From assembly GCA_036501625.1 (NCBI GenBank), contig DASXZY010000008.1:261416-325415 (forward strand): a DNA stretch of 64,000 bases, given 5' to 3'. A program made the position numbers and the translations under genes. The DNA comes from Palsa-1400 sp036501625. GTDB lineage: Bacteria; Verrucomicrobiota; Verrucomicrobiia; Limisphaerales; Palsa-1400. Below the pieces are notes generated by a model. It ran no database searches, had not been told where the DNA came from, and saw only the letters and a list, made by a program, of their open reading frames with translations. Each line of letters begins with the position of its first letter. The stretch's first letter is position 1. Below, piece after piece: positions 1 through 7,748 of the stretch.

Positions 1-2124
1 GGTTTGCCGGGCATCCTCGTAAAGGCCCTCTGTTTGCAGCACCATTTCGTCCCACGAATTGACAGGATGCAGATTGACTTCGATCACGCCGGGATCGGGC
101 GTCACTTTGAGCACCTCCAGCCGATGGTCGCGCGGAGGCGCGTAGCCTTCGACCACTACCGGCAGGTCCAACTTTTGCGCTGTCTCCTCCACCGCCGCGA
201 TGCACGCCAGATAATCCTCCAGCGAACGCAACGGCGGCATGAACACATGCAACCGCCCATCGCGAGGCTCGACACACAACGCCGTTCGGATAATCCACGA
301 GGCTGACTCGCCAGCGCCAGGAGCGCGGGCCGCCTCCACTTCCCGCGCGGCGGGGCCAAAGAGCATTTGCCGTTGAGGTTCGCGCGGCATCATCGGCTGC
401 TGCGAGCCAACGCGCGGATGCGGCGGGAGCGGGAAGCGTTGCTCGAAAGGGTCCTGCGCGCAAACATAAGGATAATCTCCGCCGCTGATCCACGGCAGCG
501 AATCCAGCGGCAATCGGAGACCCATCGGTGAATCGCCCGGAACCAGGTAACATCGTTCCGTGCGCAAAAAGCGGGGGCCGCTCAACCAGCAAGGTTCCGC
601 TCCTTTGTGTCCGCGCTGCAACGGCAGGAGAAAGCCGACGACATTCTGCAAGCCCCGTTCAAAAACTTTGGCGAGGCGCGCGCGTTCTTCCGGGTCTTTG
701 AGATTGGACTTGAGCGGATCGACATTGGCCGGCAGCCGGCGTTCCTTCCACAAATAATACCAGGCGTCTTCAAAACCGGGCTGAACCCATTGGCCGCCGC
801 AGCCGAGTTTATCGGCCAGCGCGTGGATGAATTGTTCAGCCGACTTTTCGCCATGCCCATAATTCTTTGACTCGAGCGCGAATAGCTCTTCGTTGGTCCA
901 AACCGGCTGGCCATCTTTGCGCCAATAAGCGGCAAAGGCCCAGCGCGGCAGCGGCTCGCCCGGATACCATTTGCCCTGGCCGTAATGCAGCAGCGCGCCC
1001 TTGGTGAATCGTGTCTTGAGGCGGCGCATCAGGGTGTCGGCCAATTGGCGTTTGGAAGGGCCGAGCGCGGCCGTGTTCCATTCGGCGCCTTCGCGGTCAT
1101 CGGCCGAGACAAACGTCGGCTCGCCGCCCATCGTCAACCGGCAATCGTGGCGAATCAAATCGGCATCGACCTTGCTGCCGAGTTTGACGATCTCGCCCCA
1201 TTGCTCGTCGGTGTAAGGCTTGGTAACGCGCGGCGATTCAAAAAGGCGCGAGACGGACATCTCCACTCGCATCTCGCATTCGCACTTGCCGACCACACCA
1301 GAAATGGGAGCGGCGCTTTGTGGATCGGGCGTGGCCGCCAGCGGGATGTGGCCTTCGCCAGCCAGCAAACCGGAAGTCGGGTCCAGGCCGACCCAGCCGG
1401 CGCCCGGCAGGTACACTTCGCACCAGGCGTGAAGGTCGGTAAAATCCTTCGCCGTTCCGCTGGGGCCGTCGAGCGATTTGACATCGGGCGCCAGTTGAAT
1501 CAGATAGCCGCTGACAAAACGGGCCGCCAGCCCGCAATGGCGCAGCAGTTGTGCCAGCAGCCAGGCCGAGTCGCGGCACGAACCGCTGGCCAGGCCGAGG
1601 GTTTCCTCCGGCGCCTGCACGCCCGGTTCCATGCGGATGACATACTTGATGTCCTGGCGCAAACGCTGATTGACATCGACCAGGAAATCGATCACACGCG
1701 GACGGCCGCCCAAACACGATTGGATTTTCTGGCAATAGGCTGTGAAGAGCGGCGTCCCTTCGCAACGCAATCGGAACGGCTCCAGTTCGTGGTCCAACGC
1801 GGCCGCGTAAGCAAACGGCATTCGCTCGGCCTCCGGTTCGAGGAAGAAATCAAAGGGGTTGAAGACAGCCATCTCGGCGACCAGGTCCACTTCGATTTCC
1901 AACTGCCTGGCAGGCTCTAGGAAAACGAGGCGCGCAAGATAGTTTGACTGCGGGTCCTGCTGCCAATTGATGAAATGCTTCTCCGGCCGCACGCGCAGGG
2001 AGTAGCTCAGAATGCGCGCGCGCGAATGCGGGGCGGGGCGCAGCCGCACCGTTTGCGGCCCCAGCTCCACCAGGCGGTCATAACGGTAGATTGTGCGGTG
2101 GCGCAGGGCGGCGTGTATGGACAT
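1..2124 (-). CDS. Transglutaminase-like/DUF2126 protein, C-terminus beyond the left edge
   Basis: The reading frame is open from an ATG at 2124 to base 1, giving about 708 residues; family members are usually near 1,100. The N-terminal part starts MSIHAALRHRTIYRYD and carries a transglutaminase core with a probable catalytic triad: Cys183 in GSCRD, His232 in DLHAWCEVY and Asp248 in GLDPTSG. The rest (GEPTFVS, NSWDEMVLQTEGLYEDAR) matches the DUF2126 half of the family. It is the last gene of an ATP-grasp/alpha-E/transglutaminase set, and its start overlaps the end of the alpha-E gene by 47 bases. Comparative genomics of this gene set suggests peptide-bond formation or processing of a small peptide or tag; the substrate is unknown. 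No signal peptide is visible, so a cytoplasmic protein is likely. Confidence 0.9.
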   Translation of the reverse strand, partial: MSIHAALRHRTIYRYDRLVELGPQTVRLRPAPHSRARILSYSLRVRPEKHFINWQQDPQSNYLARLVFLEPARQLEIEVDLVAEMAVFNPFDFFLEPEAERMPFAYAAALDHELEPFRLRCEGTPLFTAYCQKIQSCLGGRPRVIDFLVDVNQRLRQDIKYVIRMEPGVQAPEETLGLASGSCRDSAWLLAQLLRHCGLAARFVSGYLIQLAPDVKSLDGPSGTAKDFTDLHAWCEVYLPGAGWVGLDPTSGLLAGEGHIPLAATPDPQSAAPISGVVGKCECEMRVEMSVSRLFESPRVTKPYTDEQWGEIVKLGSKVDADLIRHDCRLTMGGEPTFVSADDREGAEWNTAALGPSKRQLADTLMRRLKTRFTKGALLHYGQGKWYPGEPLPRWAFAAYWRKDGQPVWTNEELFALESKNYGHGEKSAEQFIHALADKLGCGGQWVQPGFEDAWYYLWKERRLPANVDPLKSNLKDPEERARLAKVFERGLQNVVGFLLPLQRGHKGAEPCWLSGPRFLRTERCYLVPGDSPMGLRLPLDSLPWISGGDYPYVCAQDPFEQRFPLPPHPRVGSQQPMMPREPQRQMLFGPAAREVEAARAPGAGESASWIIRTALCVEPRDGRLHVFMPPLRSLEDYLACIAAVEETAQKLDLPVVVEGYAPPRDHRLEVLKVTPDPGVIEVNLHPVNSWDEMVLQTEGLYEDARQT

Positions 2125-3160
2125 GATGCCTTTGGTCTTGCTGTTGCTGTTGCTGTTGCTCCTCTTGCTGGATCATCAGCTCTCCCGATTCTCCGCTGAA
2201 GTCCTGGAAAATGTAGGCGTTGAAAGCAGCGGCGCCGATGTCGTTGAGCTTGGTTTGGAACAGGTCAAGATAACGATGCAAGCCTTGCTCGAAAATTTCA
2301 TCGACGGTGCTGAATTGCAATTCCGCCTCCAGCCGTCCGGCCAATTTTTCCGCCTCATTGCAGAACCGGCCGCTGGCCACTCCCGAAATGTGCCGCAATG
2401 CTTTGTTGAGTTCGCTGACGCAAAATCGGGCCGAGCGCGGAAAGTCTTCATCGAAGAGCAGAAACTCCGCGACATACCGCGGATGAACTTCCGCGCCGCG
2501 AATTGACTTGAAAGCATCCCACGCGCTGCACGAGCGAAGAATGGCGGACCAGCCCAAGGCTTCCGTTTGGCTGATGGTCTTGGGCGCGCCGCGATCGGGC
2601 AGGCTGTGATAACGGACATCCAGGATGCGCGAGGTTTTGTCCGCGCGCTCAAGATACTGTCCGGCTTGCGAGAACCACCAGCCCTCGTTGCGCAGAATCG
2701 TCGCGCAGCCGATGCCGACCAGGTGAAGGGAAGCCGATTTGACCTGTTGGAAAAATTCGCTCGGACTTTGCCGCCACACCTTGCGCGCTTCGGTTGAGCG
2801 GACGAAAAGATAAATGCGGTTCAACTCCTCCCAAAACTCGATGGAAATCTGGTCGCGCACCATGCGGGCATTTTCGCGCGCCTGGCAGATAGAGGAGAAG
2901 ATGGAGTTGGGATTCTCCGGCTGGAAAACCAGGAACTCGGTCACAGATTGGGCGGTCGCCTTTTTGTGGTGTTCGAGGAAGCCCTCCTCGTCGCCGGTGC
3001 TTTGAACGATGGGCATCCAATATTCAGCCAGCCTCTCGTCGTTGATGTTGCTCAAGTCCAGCAGCAACTGGAGATTGACATCGACAATGCGCGCGATGTT
3101 CTCCGCCCTTTCGATGTAGCGCGACATCCAATACAGGCAGTTGGCGACCCGGCTAAGCAT
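2078..3160 (-). CDS. Alpha-E domain protein (DUF403)
   Basis: This 360-residue all-alpha protein begins MLSRVANCLYWMSRYIERAE, the hallmark start of the alpha-E (DUF403) family. Family members are usually about 310-320 residues; the extra length is a C-terminal tail rich in Gln, His and Pro. Part of the tail is a run of Gln codons made from a TTGCTG-type microsatellite (2138-2160 on the plus strand). The gene follows the ATP-grasp gene after two bases and overlaps the transglutaminase gene, so the three are probably one operon. Alpha-E proteins occur almost only next to circularly permuted ATP-grasp enzymes and transglutaminases. Their biochemical role is not established. The family call is firm; any function is inferred from context. 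Confidence 0.93.
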   Translation of the reverse strand: MLSRVANCLYWMSRYIERAENIARIVDVNLQLLLDLSNINDERLAEYWMPIVQSTGDEEGFLEHHKKATAQSVTEFLVFQPENPNSIFSSICQARENARMVRDQISIEFWEELNRIYLFVRSTEARKVWRQSPSEFFQQVKSASLHLVGIGCATILRNEGWWFSQAGQYLERADKTSRILDVRYHSLPDRGAPKTISQTEALGWSAILRSCSAWDAFKSIRGAEVHPRYVAEFLLFDEDFPRSARFCVSELNKALRHISGVASGRFCNEAEKLAGRLEAELQFSTVDEIFEQGLHRYLDLFQTKLNDIGAAAFNAYIFQDFSGESGELMIQQEEQQQQQQQDQRHHVHTRRPAPPHNLPL

Positions 3161-3162
3161 GG

Positions 3163-4602
3163 TTATTCATCTCCGTAAAGCACCCACGTGTCTTTGCTGC
3201 CGCCGCCTTGCGACGAATTGACGACCAGCGAACCAGGCCGAAGCGCGACGCGCGTCAACCCGCCCGGGGCCACGGTATTCTTTTCCCCGCATATTATATA
3301 AGGACGCAAGTCGATATGCCGGCCTTCAAAACTGGCGCCATCAATGTGCGTGGGGTGGCAGGAGAGCGCGATCATCGGCTGGGCGATGTAATTGCGAGGG
3401 TCGGCCAAGATGCGTTCGCGGAAGATTTCGATTTCCTTGGCGGCCGCCTGCGGCCCCATCAACATTCCATAGCCGCCCGATTCGTTGGCCGCTTTGACAA
3501 CAAGCTTCGGGAGATTTTCCAGAATGTACTTTTTGTCCGCCTCCTCGCTGGCCAGATAGGTGGGAACGTTCGGAATGATTGGCTCTTCGCCCAAATAATA
3601 TTTGATCATGCGCGGCACGAAATAATACATGACCTTGTCGTCCGCGATGCCGGTGCCGATGGAATTGGCGAGCGAGACATGGCCGGCCCGGTAAGCGTGG
3701 ACCAATCCTGGAACGCCGAGCATGGAATCGCGCCGGAAAACCGTCGGGTCCAGAAAGTCGTCGTCGATGCGGCGGTAAATGACATGGACGGGCTGCAATC
3801 CCTTGGTTGTGCGCATGAAGACCCGCGAGTCGCTGACCAGCAAATCACGGCCCTCGACGATTTGGATGCCCATTTGCCGCGCCAGATACGTGTGCTCGAA
3901 ATAGGCGCTATTATAAACCCCCGGAGTCAATAAAACAATGGTGGGATCGGGCACGCCGGGCGGCGCGATATATTGCAGCATCTTCAGCAATTCCTGCGGG
4001 TAATGATCCACCGGCCGCACCCCGATGCGTTCGAACATGTCGGGAAAACTCCGCTTCATCGCGCGCCGGTTTTCCAAGACGTAGCTCACGCCGCTGGGGC
4101 AGCGCCCGTTGTCTTCCAGCACCATATAAGTTCCGTCGCGCCCGCGGATGAGGTCGGTGCCGCAGATGTGAACATAGATGTCCTTGGGCACATTGAACCC
4201 GACAAATTCGCGGCGGAAATGCTTTCCGGAAAGAATGTAGAACGGAGGAATGACGCCATCTTTGACAATCTTTTGCTCGTGGTAGATGTCCCGCAGGAAA
4301 AGGTTCAGGGCGGTGATGCGCTGGATCAATCCGCGCTCCAGATGCTCCCATTCCTTGGCGGGAATGACGCGGGGCATCAAGTCAAATGGAAAAATCCGCT
4401 CGGCGCCCTGGGAGTCTCCATAGACGTTGAAGGTGATCCCCTGGCGGAGGAAAGACATCTCGATGGAATGGCGCTTCTCCGCGTATTCATCCGGGCTGAT
4501 GGATTCCAACAATGAGCAAAATCGCTCGTAATGCGAGCGCACACTGCCGTGCTCGGTCAGCATTTCGTCAAAAAAACCGTTGTGCTTATAATCTTTCAGC
4601 AT
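3163..4602 (-). CDS. Circularly permuted ATP-grasp type 2 protein (DUF404/DUF407)
   Basis: This 479-residue protein has the expected length and motifs of the circularly permuted ATP-grasp family: GDSQGAERIFPFDLMPR near the N-terminus, VLEDNGRCPSG, LTPGVYNSAYFEH, and a C-terminal VVKAANESGGYGMLMGP with KNTVAPGGLTRVAL. ATP-grasp enzymes activate a carboxylate as an acyl phosphate and join it to an amine, so a peptide-ligase role is likely, but the substrate is unknown. It is the first gene of the three-gene operon. Its ATG at 4602 lies 30 bases downstream of a perfect 14-base palindrome (4632-4645) that could be an operator. No signal peptide is seen. Confidence 0.93.
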   Translation of the reverse strand: MLKDYKHNGFFDEMLTEHGSVRSHYERFCSLLESISPDEYAEKRHSIEMSFLRQGITFNVYGDSQGAERIFPFDLMPRVIPAKEWEHLERGLIQRITALNLFLRDIYHEQKIVKDGVIPPFYILSGKHFRREFVGFNVPKDIYVHICGTDLIRGRDGTYMVLEDNGRCPSGVSYVLENRRAMKRSFPDMFERIGVRPVDHYPQELLKMLQYIAPPGVPDPTIVLLTPGVYNSAYFEHTYLARQMGIQIVEGRDLLVSDSRVFMRTTKGLQPVHVIYRRIDDDFLDPTVFRRDSMLGVPGLVHAYRAGHVSLANSIGTGIADDKVMYYFVPRMIKYYLGEEPIIPNVPTYLASEEADKKYILENLPKLVVKAANESGGYGMLMGPQAAAKEIEIFRERILADPRNYIAQPMIALSCHPTHIDGASFEGRHIDLRPYIICGEKNTVAPGGLTRVALRPGSLVVNSSQGGGSKDTWVLYGDE

Positions 4603-4631
4603 CAGCCAAAAAGTTTCGTTTTGTGCAATCT

Positions 4632-4645
4632 GTTCAAATTTGAAC
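4632..4645. promoter_or_regulatory. Perfect palindrome upstream of the ATP-grasp operon
   Basis: GTTCAAATTTGAAC is a perfect 14-base palindrome in the AT-richer 234-base spacer between folB and the ATP-grasp gene. It ends 30 bases before the ATP-grasp start codon, a position typical of a repressor operator. No regulator gene lies beside it, and which protein might bind is unknown. Confidence 0.35.
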
Positions 4646-4836
4646 TAACAAAATGGCACACCCGCGTCGAGCGAAAGGTTTGAAAAACCGCCCGCCCCAA
4701 ACGCGGCGCATCCCGACAATACGCCGGCAGCAGAGGCGCTTTCGAGGTTCCGCTTTGCTCCGATTGACGATGCGTTGTCTGGGAGACATCGGCCATGGCA
4801 GCCCTTAAAGCATTCCGCTTGCCGAACATAAAAGAT

Positions 4837-5184
4837 TTATTCGGGACGGATCACGCGAACGGAGACCCAGCGGGATTCCGGCAGCACGAACTTTTTGACT
4901 TCCACGGTGACGCGCGCGGGCTTGAACTCGCGCAGAATCATCACGGCCAAATCGACAGCGAGCGTTTCGATCAACTTCCATTCGCGATCCTGCCCAAAAA
5001 CGAGCAGCCGCCGCGACAATGCGAAGTAATCGATCGTCCTTTCCAGATCGTCAGCCTTGGCGGCGGCGGCGAAGTCGTGCTCCAATTGGATAGTCAACAA
5101 AAGGCGTTGCGGCTTGGCCCGCTCCTGGGCGGGAACGCCAACATGGCAAAAGACTTCCAGGTCTTCAATGTTAATCTGGTCCAC
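4837..5184 (-). CDS. folB: Dihydroneopterin aldolase
   Basis: This 115-residue protein has the normal FolB length and layout: MDQINIEDLEVFCHVGV at the N-terminus, then AQERAKPQRLLLTIQLE, the ERTIDYFALS segment and ETLAVDLAVMIL. FolB cleaves 7,8-dihydroneopterin to 6-hydroxymethyl-7,8-dihydropterin and glycolaldehyde in folate synthesis, in the cytoplasm. The start overlaps the end of the HAD-Nudix gene by 14 bases, so the two are probably translationally coupled. That link is informative because the step before FolB needs removal of pyrophosphate and then phosphate from dihydroneopterin triphosphate. Other folate genes are not in the window. Confidence 0.93.
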   Translation of the reverse strand: MDQINIEDLEVFCHVGVPAQERAKPQRLLLTIQLEHDFAAAAKADDLERTIDYFALSRRLLVFGQDREWKLIETLAVDLAVMILREFKPARVTVEVKKFVLPESRWVSVRVIRPE

Positions 5185-6232
5185 GGGTGGTCTTGATGTG
5201 TTCCAACAGCGTCCGAGTGGGCTGGTTTAACGGCATCTCGAGCGCCTGCTCGACGGTGACCCAGCGGAATTCCTGCGCCTCTTCGTTCAGGCGGACTTCC
5301 GCTGGCCCGCGGACGCGGCAAATGTAATTGAGCAGCACGAAATGCGCGCGGCGGTAAAACTCGCGGGAATGGATGCAGTCCTGCGCCATCGCGAACGCGA
5401 TGCCATCCACGTCAAGACTGGTTTCCTCTTTGATCTCGCGCTGAAGCGCCTGCCTCGAAGGCTCGCCGTATTTGATCTTGCCGCCGGGGATGCCCCAGAG
5501 GTTGGACCATTTTTGGGTGCGGATCATCAGGACGCGGCCGTCTTCGTCAAAAATCGCGGCGCCCACGGTGCAAACCGGGCTGCCGTCCTCGCTATCCCGC
5601 AACTCCAGCCCGCCGCGCTCAAGGATTTGGCGCAGTTCGCCCAAATGCTCGACGATCACATCCGGCTCGCTGGCCCGCAGTTGTTCCAGATGATTGTAGC
5701 CCGTCAAAACGGCGCAGGAAAAGACGCCGCCGTGCTTGGCCGTCTCGACATCATGCTGCATGTCGCCAATAAAAAGCGTGTCGGCAGGCGCGAGCTGGTT
5801 TTCCGCCAGCAACTCAAGAATCTTGAGGCGCTTGTCCCAAATCCCCGTGTAAGGGCGGTCGATGAATTCACCAAAGCCGCTCGCCCCGGCCTGAATCGCG
5901 AAATACTCCTGGTGAACCGTGCTGAGAACAAACGTGCGCAGCCCGCGCTGCCGGCAGAAAACCAAAAAGTCGCGCGCGTGAGGGAGCGCGGCCACCTGGT
6001 CCTGCACGCCGCGAAAATGCCTGTGGAAAATCGGTTCCAATTCAACCACCGGAACATGCGGCACGAACCTGTCATAGAAATGTTTGAACGGCAGGCAGAA
6101 CTCGGCGCGGAATTGCGGGAGGGTCAGTGCTTTGACACCGCACTGTTCAAAGACGGCATTCGTCGCCGCCCACACCGCCGGCAGGTCGTCAATCAAAGTG
6201 CCCGACCAATCAAAAATGATGTTGCGAATCAT
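5171..6232 (-). CDS. HAD phosphatase-Nudix hydrolase fusion
   Basis: This is a 353-residue two-domain protein. Residues 1-205 are a HAD hydrolase: motif I FDWSGT with nucleophile Asp8, Ser104 in VLSTVHQ, Lys134 in WDKRLK, and the acidic pair Asp157/Asp161 in GDMQHD. The second Asp of the usual DxD is replaced by Ser10, as in some HAD subfamilies. Residues 218-345 are a Nudix domain with a complete Nudix box at 251-273 (GKIKYGE, then REIKEETSL). The gene overlaps folB by 14 bases. Nudix enzymes such as NudB remove pyrophosphate from dihydroneopterin triphosphate, and a phosphatase must then act on the monophosphate, so the fusion could do both pre-FolB steps. This is inference; a housekeeping nucleotide or phosphoglycolate role is possible. 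Confidence 0.9.
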   Translation of the reverse strand: MIRNIIFDWSGTLIDDLPAVWAATNAVFEQCGVKALTLPQFRAEFCLPFKHFYDRFVPHVPVVELEPIFHRHFRGVQDQVAALPHARDFLVFCRQRGLRTFVLSTVHQEYFAIQAGASGFGEFIDRPYTGIWDKRLKILELLAENQLAPADTLFIGDMQHDVETAKHGGVFSCAVLTGYNHLEQLRASEPDVIVEHLGELRQILERGGLELRDSEDGSPVCTVGAAIFDEDGRVLMIRTQKWSNLWGIPGGKIKYGEPSRQALQREIKEETSLDVDGIAFAMAQDCIHSREFYRRAHFVLLNYICRVRGPAEVRLNEEAQEFRWVTVEQALEMPLNQPTRTLLEHIKTTRGPD

Positions 6233-6256
6233 GAAGGAGGGCGAGGCGTGTGAGTA

Positions 6257-6387
6257 TCAGCGCGGGCCATAAGTCACAACCGCGCGCTCCGGGTCAAGAA
6301 AGGCAACACTCATAATCACCACAGGACGGACCTTCTGGACATCCCCAAATCCACGAGCCAGATTTCGCGGCGTCCGGGAAGGGGCAT
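6257..6387 (-). pseudogene. Remnant of a PemK/MazF-family toxin, frameshifted and truncated
   Basis: From ATG 6387 the frame reads MPLPGRREIWLVDLGMS, the characteristic PemK/MazF N-terminus, then drifts to a stop eight codons later. The shifted frame carries the continuation QKVRPVVIMSVAFLDPERAVV and stops at 6257. A single small indel near 6340 therefore splits the toxin. The part after the second stop, which should supply about half of a 110-residue toxin, is missing. The start overlaps the antitoxin stop (TAATG), the usual order for such modules. It is almost certainly inactive. Confidence 0.75.
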
Positions 6388-6560
6388 TATGACTTTCCCT
6401 CTTCTTCCTCGTCGTAGAGGGAAAACACTTCCGCCGAAGCGCTGACCATCTGCTGGTATTCATCCAGCCAGGCCGCCAGTTCTTTTACTTCGCCAGGCGA
6501 GAGCTTCTCGATAGCTGATTCCATATCCGCGACCGCAGTCATGCGTGGATGATAGTCCAT
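6387..6560 (-). CDS. Small antitoxin-like protein
   Basis: This 57-residue ORF begins MDYHPRMTAVADMESAIEKL and continues SPGEVKELAAWLDEY with an acidic end DEEEEGKS. Small acidic proteins with an 'AIEKLSPEE...' helix commonly sit directly before PemK/MazF-type toxins, as here. ATG 6560 is chosen because a GGAG stretch sits about eight bases upstream; ATG 6542 is an alternative. Its partner is broken, so it may be a leftover or may neutralise related toxins elsewhere. The assignment rests on neighbour and composition, not on a firm domain match. Confidence 0.6.
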   Translation of the reverse strand: MDYHPRMTAVADMESAIEKLSPGEVKELAAWLDEYQQMVSASAEVFSLYDEEEEGKS

Positions 6561-6596
6561 CCGCCAAGGCTCCGCAACGACGAATGAGGGACCCGC

Positions 6597-7748
6597 GTGC
6601 TATTATCTTGGATTATTCCTTCTCCATTTTTAATTTCTGCTTTACCTTATCTTCCTGTGCAGGATGCGAAAAGAACACGGGTGATTGTGGGGATGAGCGG
6701 AGGCGTTGATTCCTCGGCGGCGGCGGCTCTTTTGCTGGAACAGGGCTATGAAGTGGTCGGCATCACGCTCAAGCTCTGGCCGCAGGATTGCGTCTCTCGC
6801 GCGGAGGACAAATGCTGCGGGCCGCAGGCAGTCATGGACGCCCGCGCGGTCTGCCACAAGCTGGGCATCCCCTATTATCTTATTGACGAAGCCGAGGCGT
6901 TCCAAAAGCAGGTCATCGCCTACTTCGCGGCCGAGTATAAGGCGGGGCGCACGCCCAATCCGTGCGTGATGTGCAACGAGAAATTGAAGTTCGGCGCGCT
7001 GCTCGACCGCGCCCGCCAACTCGGAGCGGAGCGCGTCGCCACCGGGCATTTCGCGCGGCTGGAAAAGAGCGCCGACGGGCGCCGGACGCTTTTGAAGAAG
7101 GGCCGCGATCCGCGCAAGGACCAAAGCTATTTTCTTTTTTCCCTGCGCCAGGAACAATTGGAGCGCGCTCTCTTTCCGCTGGGCGAAATGACCAAACAGG
7201 ACACGCGAGGCGCCGCGCGCGAGCGCCAGTTGAAGACAGCCGACAAGGAAGAGAGCATGGAAATCTGTTTCGTGCCGGACAAGGATTACGGGAAATTCCT
7301 CTCTACAGCCAAGCTCGTGGAGCGGCATCGCGGCGATATCGTCGATCAGCGCGGGAGCATTTTGGGCCAGCACGACGGCGTGGAGTTTTTCACCATCGGC
7401 CAGCGCAAGGGGCTGGGGCTTTCGTCGCCCAGGCCGCTCTACGTCATCGAACTGGATGCTGTCAATAATCGCGTAGTGGTGGGCGATGATTCGGCGCTGG
7501 AGCGCGCCTGTTTTGAAGTGGAGCGATGCAATTGGATCCCCTTCGAGGAGCCGCCGGCGGAGATGCGCGTCTCGGCCAAAATCCGCTACAACCATCCTGG
7601 CACGGATGCCACGGTGCGACCGCTTCCCGGCGGCGGCGCGTCGGTCACGCTGCATCAGCCGCAGCGGGCCATCACGCCCGGCCAGGCGTGCGTCTTTTAC
7701 GATGGCGATTTTGTTGTCGGCGGCGGTTGGATCACGGCGCACAAGTAA
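6597..7748 (+). CDS. mnmA: tRNA-specific 2-thiouridylase MnmA
   Basis: MnmA adds sulfur to U34 of tRNA-Lys, -Glu and -Gln. The protein has the N-terminal PP-loop SGGVDSS (residues 34-40), the first catalytic Cys region NPCVMCNEKLKFG, and the second in MEICFVPDKDYGKFL. The C-terminal beta-barrel ends GQACVFYDGDFVVGGGWI. Length is 383 residues from GTG 6597, which is preceded by GAGGG at six bases. This start adds about 20 hydrophobic residues that are not typical, so GTG 6657, nearer the conserved core, is possible. It converges on glcF and overlaps it by 52 bases at the 3' ends. Confidence 0.95.
   Translation: MLLSWIIPSPFLISALPYLPVQDAKRTRVIVGMSGGVDSSAAAALLLEQGYEVVGITLKLWPQDCVSRAEDKCCGPQAVMDARAVCHKLGIPYYLIDEAEAFQKQVIAYFAAEYKAGRTPNPCVMCNEKLKFGALLDRARQLGAERVATGHFARLEKSADGRRTLLKKGRDPRKDQSYFLFSLRQEQLERALFPLGEMTKQDTRGAARERQLKTADKEESMEICFVPDKDYGKFLSTAKLVERHRGDIVDQRGSILGQHDGVEFFTIGQRKGLGLSSPRPLYVIELDAVNNRVVVGDDSALERACFEVERCNWIPFEEPPAEMRVSAKIRYNHPGTDATVRPLPGGGASVTLHQPQRAITPGQACVFYDGDFVVGGGWITAHK

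Noticed and set aside
985..1920. Long open frame on the plus strand opposite the transglutaminase gene
   Set aside because: It uses the same codon boundaries as the real minus-strand gene and has no family features; it is an antisense shadow.
4602..4829. 75-codon minus-strand frame upstream of the ATP-grasp gene
   Set aside because: Covers the palindrome spacer, has no domain and no ribosome-binding site.
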